Below, in pieces: positions 33,088 to 39,999 of a stretch of DNA of 64,000 nucleotides (the stretch's first letter is position 1; each line of letters begins with the position of its first letter). The translations under genes and the position numbers were made by a program. The notes beneath the pieces were generated by a model, which was given only the letters and a program-made list of their open reading frames with translations, ran no database searches and was not told the DNA's origin. Origin of the DNA: Cohnella nanjingensis (lineage in GTDB: Bacteria; Bacillota; Bacilli; Paenibacillales; Paenibacillaceae); assembly GCF_014212125.1 (NCBI RefSeq), contig NZ_JACJVP010000024.1, positions 293,957 through 357,956 on the forward strand. The letters are read 5' to 3'.

Positions 33088-33128
33088 CAAGAGAGAAGGA
33101 TACCTGGGATTCAGGTGTCCTTCTCTTG
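33088..33128 (+). terminator. Rho-independent terminator after the LRR gene
   Basis: AGAAGGA-x-ACCTG / CAGGT-x-TCCTTCT stem extended by CAAG/CTTG. It is followed by a GTTGT tract. Confidence 0.7.
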
Positions 33129-33210
33129 TTGTATGGGCATTCGCGGAGCAACGAACCCTTCAATTGCATACATTGGGATAGACATTCACCCATATCGGAG
33201 GGATAGAATC

Positions 33211-33888
33211 ATGAATCCGGACTTAATGTCCCCGTCTCTGACGCTGATGGCGGACTCCAATGAAGTCGTCAACTACAAGCGGGACCCGCATAATTACATC
33301 ACCCAATTGTTCGCCGCGCAATTTCCACCTATTCAGAACGGCTTCTTCAACGTTCGCTTGAGCAGGGGCATCATCGTTCAACCGCACTGGCATACGAACG
33401 TGACCGAGCTCGTCTTTGTGATCAGCGGCGAAGCGGTGACGTCCGTCTTCAACCCGTTCACGCAGCGGCTGATGACTTACCGCTTGGGACCGGGTCAAGT
33501 CGCGCAGTTTCCCAAAGGCTGGTTCCACTGGATCGTCGCGCTGTCGGACGAGGCGCAACTCCTGACGATCTTCGATCAGCCTACGCCAGACGTCGTATAC
33601 GGCTCGGACTTCCTCCGCTTCCTACCCAAGGAGATTGCGGGCCGCGCCTATTGTGTGGATGAAGCGGCGTATGCCGAAGCGGTGGCGCCGATTCGCGAGT
33701 CGGTCATCCTAGGCCCGCCGCCCGGGTGCATGCAGCGCGAGGAAGATCAATATGCCGCACGGCAGATGCCCCCTTATCCAGGCTTGCACCCCTTCCAACC
33801 GCCGTATTCCGCTTATTATCCCCACATGCAGCCGGAGCCGTATCCGACTCAACCTCAGATGCCGTATCCGGAGTTCGGTTTCTTATAA
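33211..33888 (+). CDS. Cupin-domain protein with Pro/Tyr-rich tail
   Basis: 225 residues from the ATG at 33211, behind GGAGGG. A single cupin barrel (residues about 45-130: IIVQPHWHTNVTELVFVISG with metal-ligand His pair and Glu; GPGQVAQFPKGWFHWIVAL) is followed by a C-terminal tail rich in Pro, Tyr and Gln (PPYSAYYPHMQPEPYPTQPQ). Such tails occur in spore-surface proteins, so a spore-coat role is possible but unproven. Hairpin repeat elements follow the gene. Confidence 0.8.
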   Translation: MNPDLMSPSLTLMADSNEVVNYKRDPHNYITQLFAAQFPPIQNGFFNVRLSRGIIVQPHWHTNVTELVFVISGEAVTSVFNPFTQRLMTYRLGPGQVAQFPKGWFHWIVALSDEAQLLTIFDQPTPDVVYGSDFLRFLPKEIAGRAYCVDEAAYAEAVAPIRESVILGPPPGCMQREEDQYAARQMPPYPGLHPFQPPYSAYYPHMQPEPYPTQPQMPYPEFGFL

Positions 33889-33892
33889 GGTG

Positions 33893-34016
33893 CGTAAAGA
33901 GACGTACCGGGTACGACTGGTACGACTCATAGCCCTACTTCAAGCGAAGATGCGCAAAGAGGCAGTCCCTGTGGTCGTTCTAGACCCTTATGGGACTGCC
34001 TCTTGTGTTAATTCCA
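33893..34016. repeat. Hairpin repeat element, copy A, also likely terminator
   Basis: Contains AAAGAGACGTAC-CGG-GTACGACT (33896-33918) and, 60 bp further on, AAAGAGGCAGTCCC (33956-33969) pairing with GGGACTGCCTCTT (34001-34013). The second hairpin plus TTGTG tail can terminate the cupin gene or the convergent stalk-protein gene. The same two-part element occurs at 43.24-43.34 kb, and a single hairpin of the first type occurs at 56.37 kb. Confidence 0.7.
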
Positions 34017-34028
34017 TGAACTCATCGG

Positions 34029-35369
34029 TCAGTCAATGTTCGCAATCCCCCACTTGCCGTCCTTGTTCTTCCTCGCCGTGAAGGTGTAGTTGGAATGCTG
34101 CACTTTGCCGTTCTCCGACTTGTCGAATCCGATCACGATGTTCTTGCGTCCCGTCTCGGCGTCATAGGGCGCAATTTGGATGAGCTCCGTGAATTTGAAC
34201 TGGAGGGCCGGCTCGAGCAGGAAGTCGAAGTAGTCGCTGTCCGCGGATGACAGCGTCGCCCGGAACGCCGCCTTGTCTTTCGCTGCGAGGGCTGAGATAC
34301 TCCCCTTTACGAGCTGAAGGACGGTCTCCTCCTCCGCATCCGCTCCCTTCGGGAAGTCGATCGTCACTCCCGGCTTGAAGACGTCGGCATTCGAAGTCGA
34401 GGGAGGCGGCAACTTCACGGTCTCCTTGCGCTTCTCTCCGTCCAGCCGATAGACGACTTGACCTTCCTGCATCGTGACTCCGCCGGCAACCCAGTGCGTG
34501 TACCCCGATTGGACGTATTGCCCCTGGAGGTCGACGACACCGCTCTCCTCGTCGTTGCTGTCTCCCATCATGCCCGAGGAATAAGCGTAGAAAGCGGTCT
34601 TGAGGGCGGGCGCGGTCCCCTGCGCCTCTGTCCACTTCTTCTTCAGGAATAGCGAGAAGGCGTCGCTATCGTTCGCGACGCGAGCCTGCCAAGTCACGAC
34701 GGGCCCGTCTTCCGTCATCTCTATCCAGGAGACGACATCCCCTTGAATCAGGTAGAATCGCAGCGCCTCTCCTTCGGGGAATAGAAAAGTATTGCTGTAA
34801 TACTCGCTGTCGTGCTTCGGCAGGAGCGCGGGGCGTTCGCTATGAAGCCGCCCGAGCGCCAGCTTCATGGCCAGCTTGCGTGCGCTCTCCAGGCTGCCGT
34901 TATAGAGAACTGCTTGATCGGCTGCGCCGAGCGGCGACCGGATCGAGACGGTGCCGTTGCTCCAGTCCACGGGATAGCCGAAGGTCTGGGACAGGAACCG
35001 GAGCGGCACATAGACGCGGCCGCTCGCCATCTGTGCGGGCGCATCCAACGAGACTTCTTCAGATTGGCCCGGGTAGGCCCCCGACAACAGCGCCTTGTTC
35101 TTGCCAACGGTGAGCTTGACGCTCTCGGACCACTTGCGAACCGTAGCGGTCTTGCTCTTCGCATCCCAGGCAACCGTTGCGCCCAGCGCCTCCGAGGCGG
35201 CGCGGAGCGGGACGAGCACGTGTCCATTTGTGACGAGGGGTGCAGTCTCCGTCTTCACGGGCTTATCTCGAATGAGCAGCTTGACAGGCGCAGCCGCATA
35301 GGCGGACGAACCGACGACGACAGCGAGGAGCAGGACGATCGCGACCGGGAATTTTCTCAAACGCCGCAC
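34029..35369 (-). CDS. Secreted protein with copper-amine-oxidase-N (stalk) domain
   Basis: 446 residues. Signal peptide (KFPVAIVLLLAVVVGSSAYA), then a stalk domain with the paired motif HVLVPLRAASEALGATVAWD and RVYVPLRFLSQTFGYPVDW (residues 45-145). A C-terminal region of about 290 residues without a recognised family follows, ending in a small NTF2-like-looking segment (FAYSN-type strands, YTFTARKNKDGKWGIANID). Exported; the role is unknown, and stalk domains usually present other modules at the cell surface. Confidence 0.82.
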   Translation of the reverse strand: MRRLRKFPVAIVLLLAVVVGSSAYAAAPVKLLIRDKPVKTETAPLVTNGHVLVPLRAASEALGATVAWDAKSKTATVRKWSESVKLTVGKNKALLSGAYPGQSEEVSLDAPAQMASGRVYVPLRFLSQTFGYPVDWSNGTVSIRSPLGAADQAVLYNGSLESARKLAMKLALGRLHSERPALLPKHDSEYYSNTFLFPEGEALRFYLIQGDVVSWIEMTEDGPVVTWQARVANDSDAFSLFLKKKWTEAQGTAPALKTAFYAYSSGMMGDSNDEESGVVDLQGQYVQSGYTHWVAGGVTMQEGQVVYRLDGEKRKETVKLPPPSTSNADVFKPGVTIDFPKGADAEEETVLQLVKGSISALAAKDKAAFRATLSSADSDYFDFLLEPALQFKFTELIQIAPYDAETGRKNIVIGFDKSENGKVQHSNYTFTARKNKDGKWGIANID

Positions 35370-35548
35370 ACACCTTCCTAGATAATGAAATTCTTCCAGT
35401 TAGACGTGAACGAAGGAAGATTAGTTTCGATTCCTTCGCGTTCGCCGCGGAAAGATTGGTTATAGCCATTCTGTCGCTTTCGCCTCGCGCCGCGCGGTCG
35501 TACAATGTAGTTGTCGGGCCCGACGAATCTCCAGGAAAGGAGTTGATC

Positions 35549-35584
35549 GTGTTGATCTACCATCCTGAGGTGATCTCCGTTTAG
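35549..35584 (+). CDS. Putative leader peptide 1 (11 aa)
   Basis: GTG start 6 bp after AAAGGAG, encoding MLIYHPEVISV then TAG. A GGAGGCC/GGCCTCC terminator begins 20 bp later. Within the 3' part of the ORF, GATCTCC (35572-35578) can pair with GGAGGTC (35587-35593), a hairpin that is alternative to pairing with the terminator's CCTCC. The strong ribosome binding site, tiny ORF and following terminator suggest a translation-dependent attenuator. No promoter was confidently assigned, and coding is inferred only from layout. Confidence 0.45.
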   Translation: MLIYHPEVISV

Positions 35585-35604
35585 TCGGAGGTCGCCACTT
35601 AAGG

Positions 35605-35629
35605 GGGGAGGCCGCAAGGCCTCCTTTTT
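35605..35629 (+). terminator. Terminator of leader module 1
   Basis: GGAGGCC-GCAA-GGCCTCC with a GCAA tetraloop and TTTTT tail; a G run 5' of the stem can extend the pairing. Confidence 0.85.
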
Positions 35630-35836
35630 CATCGTTCAGATCGTTTCACGCCTTTTCCTATCTGAATGATCCGCGCACAGCAAGTCTCTACTGCTTACGA
35701 GGCAGAGGCACCGTTTTATGCGCACCCCGGACTTGAGATTCATTTTGGAAAATTTACGTATTTTTGTTGTAGAATGAAAGGGCTTTCTATATACTGAAAC
35801 CGTGCACCATCATTTCAAGGAAAGGGGATATTCAAC

Positions 35837-35869
35837 ATGCTGCTCGTTCACAAGGGGAGAGAACGCTAA
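35837..35869 (+). CDS. Putative leader peptide 2 (10 aa)
   Basis: ATG start 8 bp after AAGGAAAGGGGA, encoding MLLVHKGRER then TAA. It is followed by two structures: ATACC...TATTTCC pairing with GGAATAGGTAT (35874-35913), and then a terminator (35920-35952). This uORF-hairpin-terminator layout directly precedes the ABC-transporter operon and resembles translation-dependent attenuators of drug-efflux ABC operons such as B. subtilis bmrB-bmrCD. A TAGAAT (35770-35775) is a possible -10 box. Function is inferred from layout. Confidence 0.5.
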   Translation: MLLVHKGRER

Positions 35870-35873
35870 CTGA

Positions 35874-35913
35874 ATACCGTTATTTCCAGACGCCCGTTTA
35901 ATGGAATAGGTAT
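35874..35913 (+). promoter_or_regulatory. Leader hairpin between leader peptide 2 and its terminator
   Basis: ATACC and TATTTCC pair with GGAATA and GGTAT, giving a long-looped stem that a ribosome on the uORF could disturb. Confidence 0.45.
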
Positions 35914-35919
35914 TTAGGG

Positions 35920-35952
35920 AGCACGAGCCTTGCGTTCGTGTTTTTGTTTTTC
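35920..35952 (+). terminator. Terminator of leader module 2
   Basis: AGCACGAGC / GCGTTCGTGTT stem with two G-T pairs and a short loop, then TTTTTGTTTTT. It lies only 33 bp before the first operon gene, so read-through would be needed for expression. Confidence 0.7.
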
Positions 35953-35984
35953 TTAAGAACCACTACTCGAGAGGAGGAAAAAAG

Positions 35985-36089
35985 ATGGTTAAGGCATTCG
36001 CTGAACCGATGAAGATCAACGTCAACGCGTTTGAGATGAAGGAGGACCAACTTGAACTACAAAAATGGGAGAGATGTGCTTCCCCCTAG
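35985..36089 (+). CDS. Small ORF (34 aa) at head of the ABC operon
   Basis: ATG 35985 with GAGGAGG 7 bp upstream, an excellent initiation site. The peptide begins MVKAFAEPMKINVNAFEMK and ends KWERCASP. It contains the ribosome binding site of the next gene (AAGGAGG) in its codons and overlaps that gene by 38 bp, so it may be a translational-coupling leader rather than a functional protein. The family was not recognised. Confidence 0.55.
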   Translation: MVKAFAEPMKINVNAFEMKEDQLELQKWERCASP

Positions 36090-36396
36090 CTTGCTTCAGG
36101 AGCTGCAGAAATACGTAAACGGCGAACTGGTCTATATTCCTAAACTGGACGAACAGCGCGCCCGCTGGGGAGAAGTCAGCGGAACGAGGAAGCTGCTGGC
36201 GGAACGCAACAAGGAGATCTGCCGATTGCATTCGGACGGATCGACCATCGCGGAGCTGGAACTGATATACCACTTGTCCAGCGAGAGCATCCGCAAAATT
36301 ATCATTAAATCACGGAGACAGCCGGTCGTCGGCGGAGGAGTCCATGTCGATTCAAAATACGCTCCCGGAACCTATTCGCGTTCAACTGCCCGGTGA
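36052..36396 (+). CDS. CD3324 family protein (putative small DNA-binding protein)
   Basis: 114 residues from TTG 36052, behind AAGGAGG. The start MNYKNGRDVLPPSLLQELQK and the central WGEVSGTRKLLAERNKEI match the CD3324-type family. The C-terminal half holds a helix-turn-helix-like segment (STIAELELIYHLSSESIRKI), so a regulatory role is plausible. The last 53 bp overlap the ABC-transporter gene. Confidence 0.75.
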   Translation: MNYKNGRDVLPPSLLQELQKYVNGELVYIPKLDEQRARWGEVSGTRKLLAERNKEICRLHSDGSTIAELELIYHLSSESIRKIIIKSRRQPVVGGGVHVDSKYAPGTYSRSTAR

Positions 36397-38539
36397 GCCG
36401 ATATTCAGCGTTAAGACGGATCTGATGCCCGACGGACGATTCGGGGAGCTGTGGTTCGCGGTCACCGAACGGGAGGTTGCGCTGTGGAGCGCGGATGGCA
36501 CGCCTTCGTTCCGGCTGGACGTGGGGGAGCTGTCCGAAGCCCGGGCGGTGAACGGTATCGGCGGCGGCACGCTGCTGGCCGATACGAAGAGCGGCCCGGT
36601 CGTCGTCGCGCGGTACACGGCGGCACTGTCCCCCGTGTTCGGCTTCGCCGCGAAGCTGCTCACCGCGATGGCCAAGCAAGAGGAGCTGCCGGTCGTCTCG
36701 GAGAAGGAATTTCCCCGATACTGCCCCAGCTGCGGCAACCCGTTAACCGAGGAGACGCAATCTTGTCCGATCTGCAAGAGCAAAGGCAAGGTGCTCTTCC
36801 GCATGCTGGGGTACGCCAAGCCGTATAAGCTACAGATGGCCGTCGCCATCGTGCTGCTCATGCTGACCACGGTCGTCGAGCTGATCCCGCCGTATCTGAC
36901 CAAGATCATGATCGACGACGTGCTGCAGCCCAAGAATACGGGCTCGGCCCTGCTATGGGTCGTGCTCGGGCTAGGCGCCACCTCCCTGGTCATGTCCGTC
37001 ATGCAGACGGTCCGCGGCCTGATCGGGGTCTGGGTCGGCTCCAAGCTGATGGGCGATCTCCGCAACGACATCTACACCGCGCTCATGCGGCTGTCGCTCG
37101 CCTTCTTCGACCGGCGTCAGACGTCGCAGTTCGTCGGCCGGGTCAATAGCGACTCGGAGGCGATGCGTCAGTTCATGACGGACGGCGTCATCTGGGTCAG
37201 CGGGGAGACGCTGCGCGTCGTCGCCATCTTCGTCATCATGTTCGGACTCGATTGGAAGCTGACGCTGTTCGCGCTCATCCCGATGCCGTTCATGGTGCTC
37301 GTCTCCCTGACGCTGTGGCCGAAGATCGGCCGCAGATGGTACCAGCAATGGCGCTCGATCTTCCGGCTGAACGTGCTGGTCGGCGACTCGCTGCAGGGGA
37401 TCCGCGTCGTCAAGGCGTTCGGCCAGGAGACGACGGAGATGTCCCGCTACTCGGCGGCCAACCGCGAGCTCGTCCGCAACAATATCCGGATCGAAGGCTT
37501 GTGGCAGGGCATGTTCCCGCTGTTCTCCTTCGTGGCGGGCATCGGGACGCTGCTGATCTGGTACAACGGGGGCTCTTCCGTCATCCGCGGAGATCTGCAG
37601 CTCGGGGTGCTCATGGCGCTCATCGCCTACTTGGGCATGCTGTTCGGCCCGCTGCAATGGGTCAGCCAGATGATCAACTGGGCGAGCCACGCGCTGGCTT
37701 CGGCGGATCGCGTCTTCGAGATCATGGATACGCCTTCCGACGTGCCCGACGCGCGGGATCCATCGCCCATCGGCACCATCCGGGGAGACGTAGCCTTCGA
37801 ACGCGTCTATTACGGCTACGAGAAACACCACCCCGTCCTGAAGGACGTGAACCTGCAGGTCAAGGCGGGCGAGATGATCGGGCTGGTCGGCCACTCCGGC
37901 GCGGGCAAGTCGACGTTCATCAACCTTATCTGCCGCTTCTACGACACGGACGAGGGACGAATCCGCATCGACGGCATCGATCTGCGGAGCATCAGCCAGA
38001 CCGACCTGCGCAAGCAGATCGGCGTCGTGCTGCAGGAGACGTTCCTGTTCGACGGCACGATCGCGGAGAATATCGCCTACTCCAAGCCGGACGCGACGCC
38101 GGAGGAGATCATGCGGGCGGCCAAGATTGCGAACGCGCACGACTTCATCGTTCGGCTGCCGGACGGCTACGACACGAGGGTCGGGGAGCGCGGCCACCGT
38201 CTGTCGGGCGGAGAGAAGCAGCGGGTGTCGATCGCCCGCGCGATCATCCACGATCCGCGCATCCTGATCCTGGACGAAGCGACGGCCTCGGTGGACACGG
38301 AGACCGAGCGGCAGATTCAGGAGGCGATCTCGCGCCTCGTGAAGGGCCGCACGACGTTCGCCATCGCCCACCGGCTATCCACCCTGCGCAATGCGGACCG
38401 GCTGGTCGTCCTGGAGAAGGGGAAGATCGTAGAGGTCGGTACGCACGAAGAGCTGCTGGCCATCGAGGGCGGCGCTTACCGCAAGCTCGTCGACGCGCAG
38501 AAAGAGCTCTCCAAGATCAAGGGGGTAGAAGGCGGATGA
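36344..38539 (+). CDS. ABC exporter with N-terminal PH-like and zinc-ribbon extension
   Basis: 731 residues, against about 580-600 for an ordinary half-exporter. Residues 1-115 form an extra beta-rich domain, followed by a zinc ribbon (CPSCG at 127-131, CPICK at 141-145), then six TM segments (about 160-440) and an ATPase domain: Walker A GHSGAGKST, Q loop VVLQETFLF, signature LSGGEKQR, Walker B ILILDEATAS. GGAGGAG precedes the ATG. This fused architecture next to a DUF1854 protein resembles transporters linked elsewhere to cyanophycin-related loci; the substrate here is unknown. Confidence 0.9.
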   Translation: MSIQNTLPEPIRVQLPGEPIFSVKTDLMPDGRFGELWFAVTEREVALWSADGTPSFRLDVGELSEARAVNGIGGGTLLADTKSGPVVVARYTAALSPVFGFAAKLLTAMAKQEELPVVSEKEFPRYCPSCGNPLTEETQSCPICKSKGKVLFRMLGYAKPYKLQMAVAIVLLMLTTVVELIPPYLTKIMIDDVLQPKNTGSALLWVVLGLGATSLVMSVMQTVRGLIGVWVGSKLMGDLRNDIYTALMRLSLAFFDRRQTSQFVGRVNSDSEAMRQFMTDGVIWVSGETLRVVAIFVIMFGLDWKLTLFALIPMPFMVLVSLTLWPKIGRRWYQQWRSIFRLNVLVGDSLQGIRVVKAFGQETTEMSRYSAANRELVRNNIRIEGLWQGMFPLFSFVAGIGTLLIWYNGGSSVIRGDLQLGVLMALIAYLGMLFGPLQWVSQMINWASHALASADRVFEIMDTPSDVPDARDPSPIGTIRGDVAFERVYYGYEKHHPVLKDVNLQVKAGEMIGLVGHSGAGKSTFINLICRFYDTDEGRIRIDGIDLRSISQTDLRKQIGVVLQETFLFDGTIAENIAYSKPDATPEEIMRAAKIANAHDFIVRLPDGYDTRVGERGHRLSGGEKQRVSIARAIIHDPRILILDEATASVDTETERQIQEAISRLVKGRTTFAIAHRLSTLRNADRLVVLEKGKIVEVGTHEELLAIEGGAYRKLVDAQKELSKIKGVEGG

Positions 38540-39036
38540 GCGATGATCTGTACGATATTCGCATGATCGCGCCGGAGGAAGTCTACTTCAGCCGGGGACC
38601 CGGCGGCGTCTTCCAAGGCGTGCTGGACGGCAAAACCTATTCGGAGCTGGTCGTCTACCGCGCGTTTCCGTTCCTTTATACCACGCAATATATCTCCATT
38701 CGGGATGCCAAGGGCGAGGAGCTCGGCATCGTACGGGATATCCGCGATCTGGACGAGGAGAGCGCGAAGGAGCTGGAGCGGGAGCTTCAATTCCGATACT
38801 TCCTGCCGCGCGTGACGCGGGTGGACAGCGTGAAGCAGAAGTCCGACCTCTGGATCTGGGAGCTCCAGACGAACCTGGGCCCGACGAGGATCGCGATGCG
38901 GAACCTGCACGAATTCATGCAGTTCCCCGGCGGCAGCCGCATCATCCTGACCGATATCAACGGCAAGCGTTGCGAGATTCCGGATTGGCAGGCGCTCGAC
39001 AGCCGCAGCCGGATGCAGTTGACGGACGTCGTGTAG
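38536..39036 (+). CDS. DUF1854 family protein
   Basis: 166 residues. The family pattern is visible: an N-terminal strand-rich part (GVLDGKTYSELVVYRAFPF), DAKGEELGIVRDIRDLDEES, then the basic VTRVDSVKQKSDLWIWELQT and RNLHEFMQFPGGSRIILTD. The ATG overlaps the ABC-transporter stop (ATGA). Partnership with the transporter is consistent with the pairing seen in other bacteria. Function is unknown. Confidence 0.82.
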   Translation: MSDDLYDIRMIAPEEVYFSRGPGGVFQGVLDGKTYSELVVYRAFPFLYTTQYISIRDAKGEELGIVRDIRDLDEESAKELERELQFRYFLPRVTRVDSVKQKSDLWIWELQTNLGPTRIAMRNLHEFMQFPGGSRIILTDINGKRCEIPDWQALDSRSRMQLTDVV

Positions 39037-39169
39037 GGGCGGCAAGCGGACAGGAAAACAGATAGGCAGAAGGGCATCCTCCCGGGGGTGTCCTTTTTGC
39101 GATTGTGGTAGAATGATCCCGACAGCCCGGCGGAAGCAGCCGGGAAACGGCAAGGAAGGAGCGGGCGAC

Positions 39170-39907
39170 ATGCATCTGCTGGATCGGCGATCCGGAATGG
39201 ACGGGGAAATCGCGGTCTACGAGAGGACGGAGTTGTACGGGGAGATGGGCAAATACCGCTGCCTGCAATTCGCCGACGGGGCCCTTCAGGGCGCGATTGA
39301 TCTGCGGGACCCGTCCCGCGTCGTATTGGCCTACCAACGGGCGCTGATTCACTTGATGTCGTACAACGAACCGGCCTTCGAGCGGGCATTCGTCATCGGG
39401 CACGGCGCGGGAACGATCGCGAGCCGTTTCGCGGACCGGCAGTTCAAGGTGGCGGAAATCGACGAAGCGATCGTGTCGCTAAGCAGGCAGTACTTCGGCT
39501 ATTGGTTGGACAACGTGACCGTCGGGGACGGCCGCCGGGTTCTCGAAGCCGAGGCGCCCGGCGCCTACGACTACATCCTCGTGGACGCCTTTACCGCCAA
39601 GGGAACGCCTCGCCATCTCGCGAGCCTGCCCTTTTTCCGGATGACGGCGGAGAAGCTGGGGCCACGAGGTATCCTATTTCTTAATTTGATCGGCCGGGCG
39701 CGCGGCGACAAACGCATCGCGTCGGTCTATACGACTCTGAGGGAAGCGTTCCCGCACGTTCGCGCGTTCTATCTCGGCGGACGCGACGATCCGAGCGACG
39801 GCAACTTCATCCTCGCGGGGGCGAAGCGGGAGATCGGGTGGCAGGAGGCGCAGATGGCCGGATTTGCGGAGACGGAGCCGGAGCAGGGGTATGTCGTGGG
39901 GGATTGA
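39170..39907 (+). CDS. Spermidine-synthase-like methyltransferase-fold protein
   Basis: 245 residues from the ATG at 39170, behind AAGGAAGGAG. The Rossmann-like domain shows FVIGHGAGTIASRFADR, the acidic loop (VAEIDEAIVSL) and YDYILVDAFTAKGTPRHL, as in the spermidine-synthase superfamily. The key Asp of true aminopropyl transferases is not clearly conserved, so polyamine synthesis is not assured. Confidence 0.78.
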   Translation: MHLLDRRSGMDGEIAVYERTELYGEMGKYRCLQFADGALQGAIDLRDPSRVVLAYQRALIHLMSYNEPAFERAFVIGHGAGTIASRFADRQFKVAEIDEAIVSLSRQYFGYWLDNVTVGDGRRVLEAEAPGAYDYILVDAFTAKGTPRHLASLPFFRMTAEKLGPRGILFLNLIGRARGDKRIASVYTTLREAFPHVRAFYLGGRDDPSDGNFILAGAKREIGWQEAQMAGFAETEPEQGYVVGD

Positions 39908-39948
39908 GGGGATGGCGCGTTGCGCATGTTGGATTACGGAAAAAAAGA

Positions 39949-39976
39949 AGAGCCTGTTGAACGTTCAACAGGCTCT
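39949..39976 (-). terminator. Terminator of the SLH-protein gene
   Basis: A perfect 28-nt palindrome built on AGAGCCTGTTGAAC. On the minus strand it is followed by TTCTTTTTTT, so it serves the convergent SLH gene; plus-strand transcripts could also use the hairpin. Confidence 0.85.
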
Positions 39977-39999
39977 CGCGATTGCATGAAAAACGATTC

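Noticed and set aside
37252..39036. 594-codon plus-strand ORF overlapping the ABC transporter
   Set aside because: Out-of-frame shadow of the ATPase gene in GC-rich DNA; Arg/Gly/Ala-rich with no motif. Only its last part coincides with the real DUF1854 frame.
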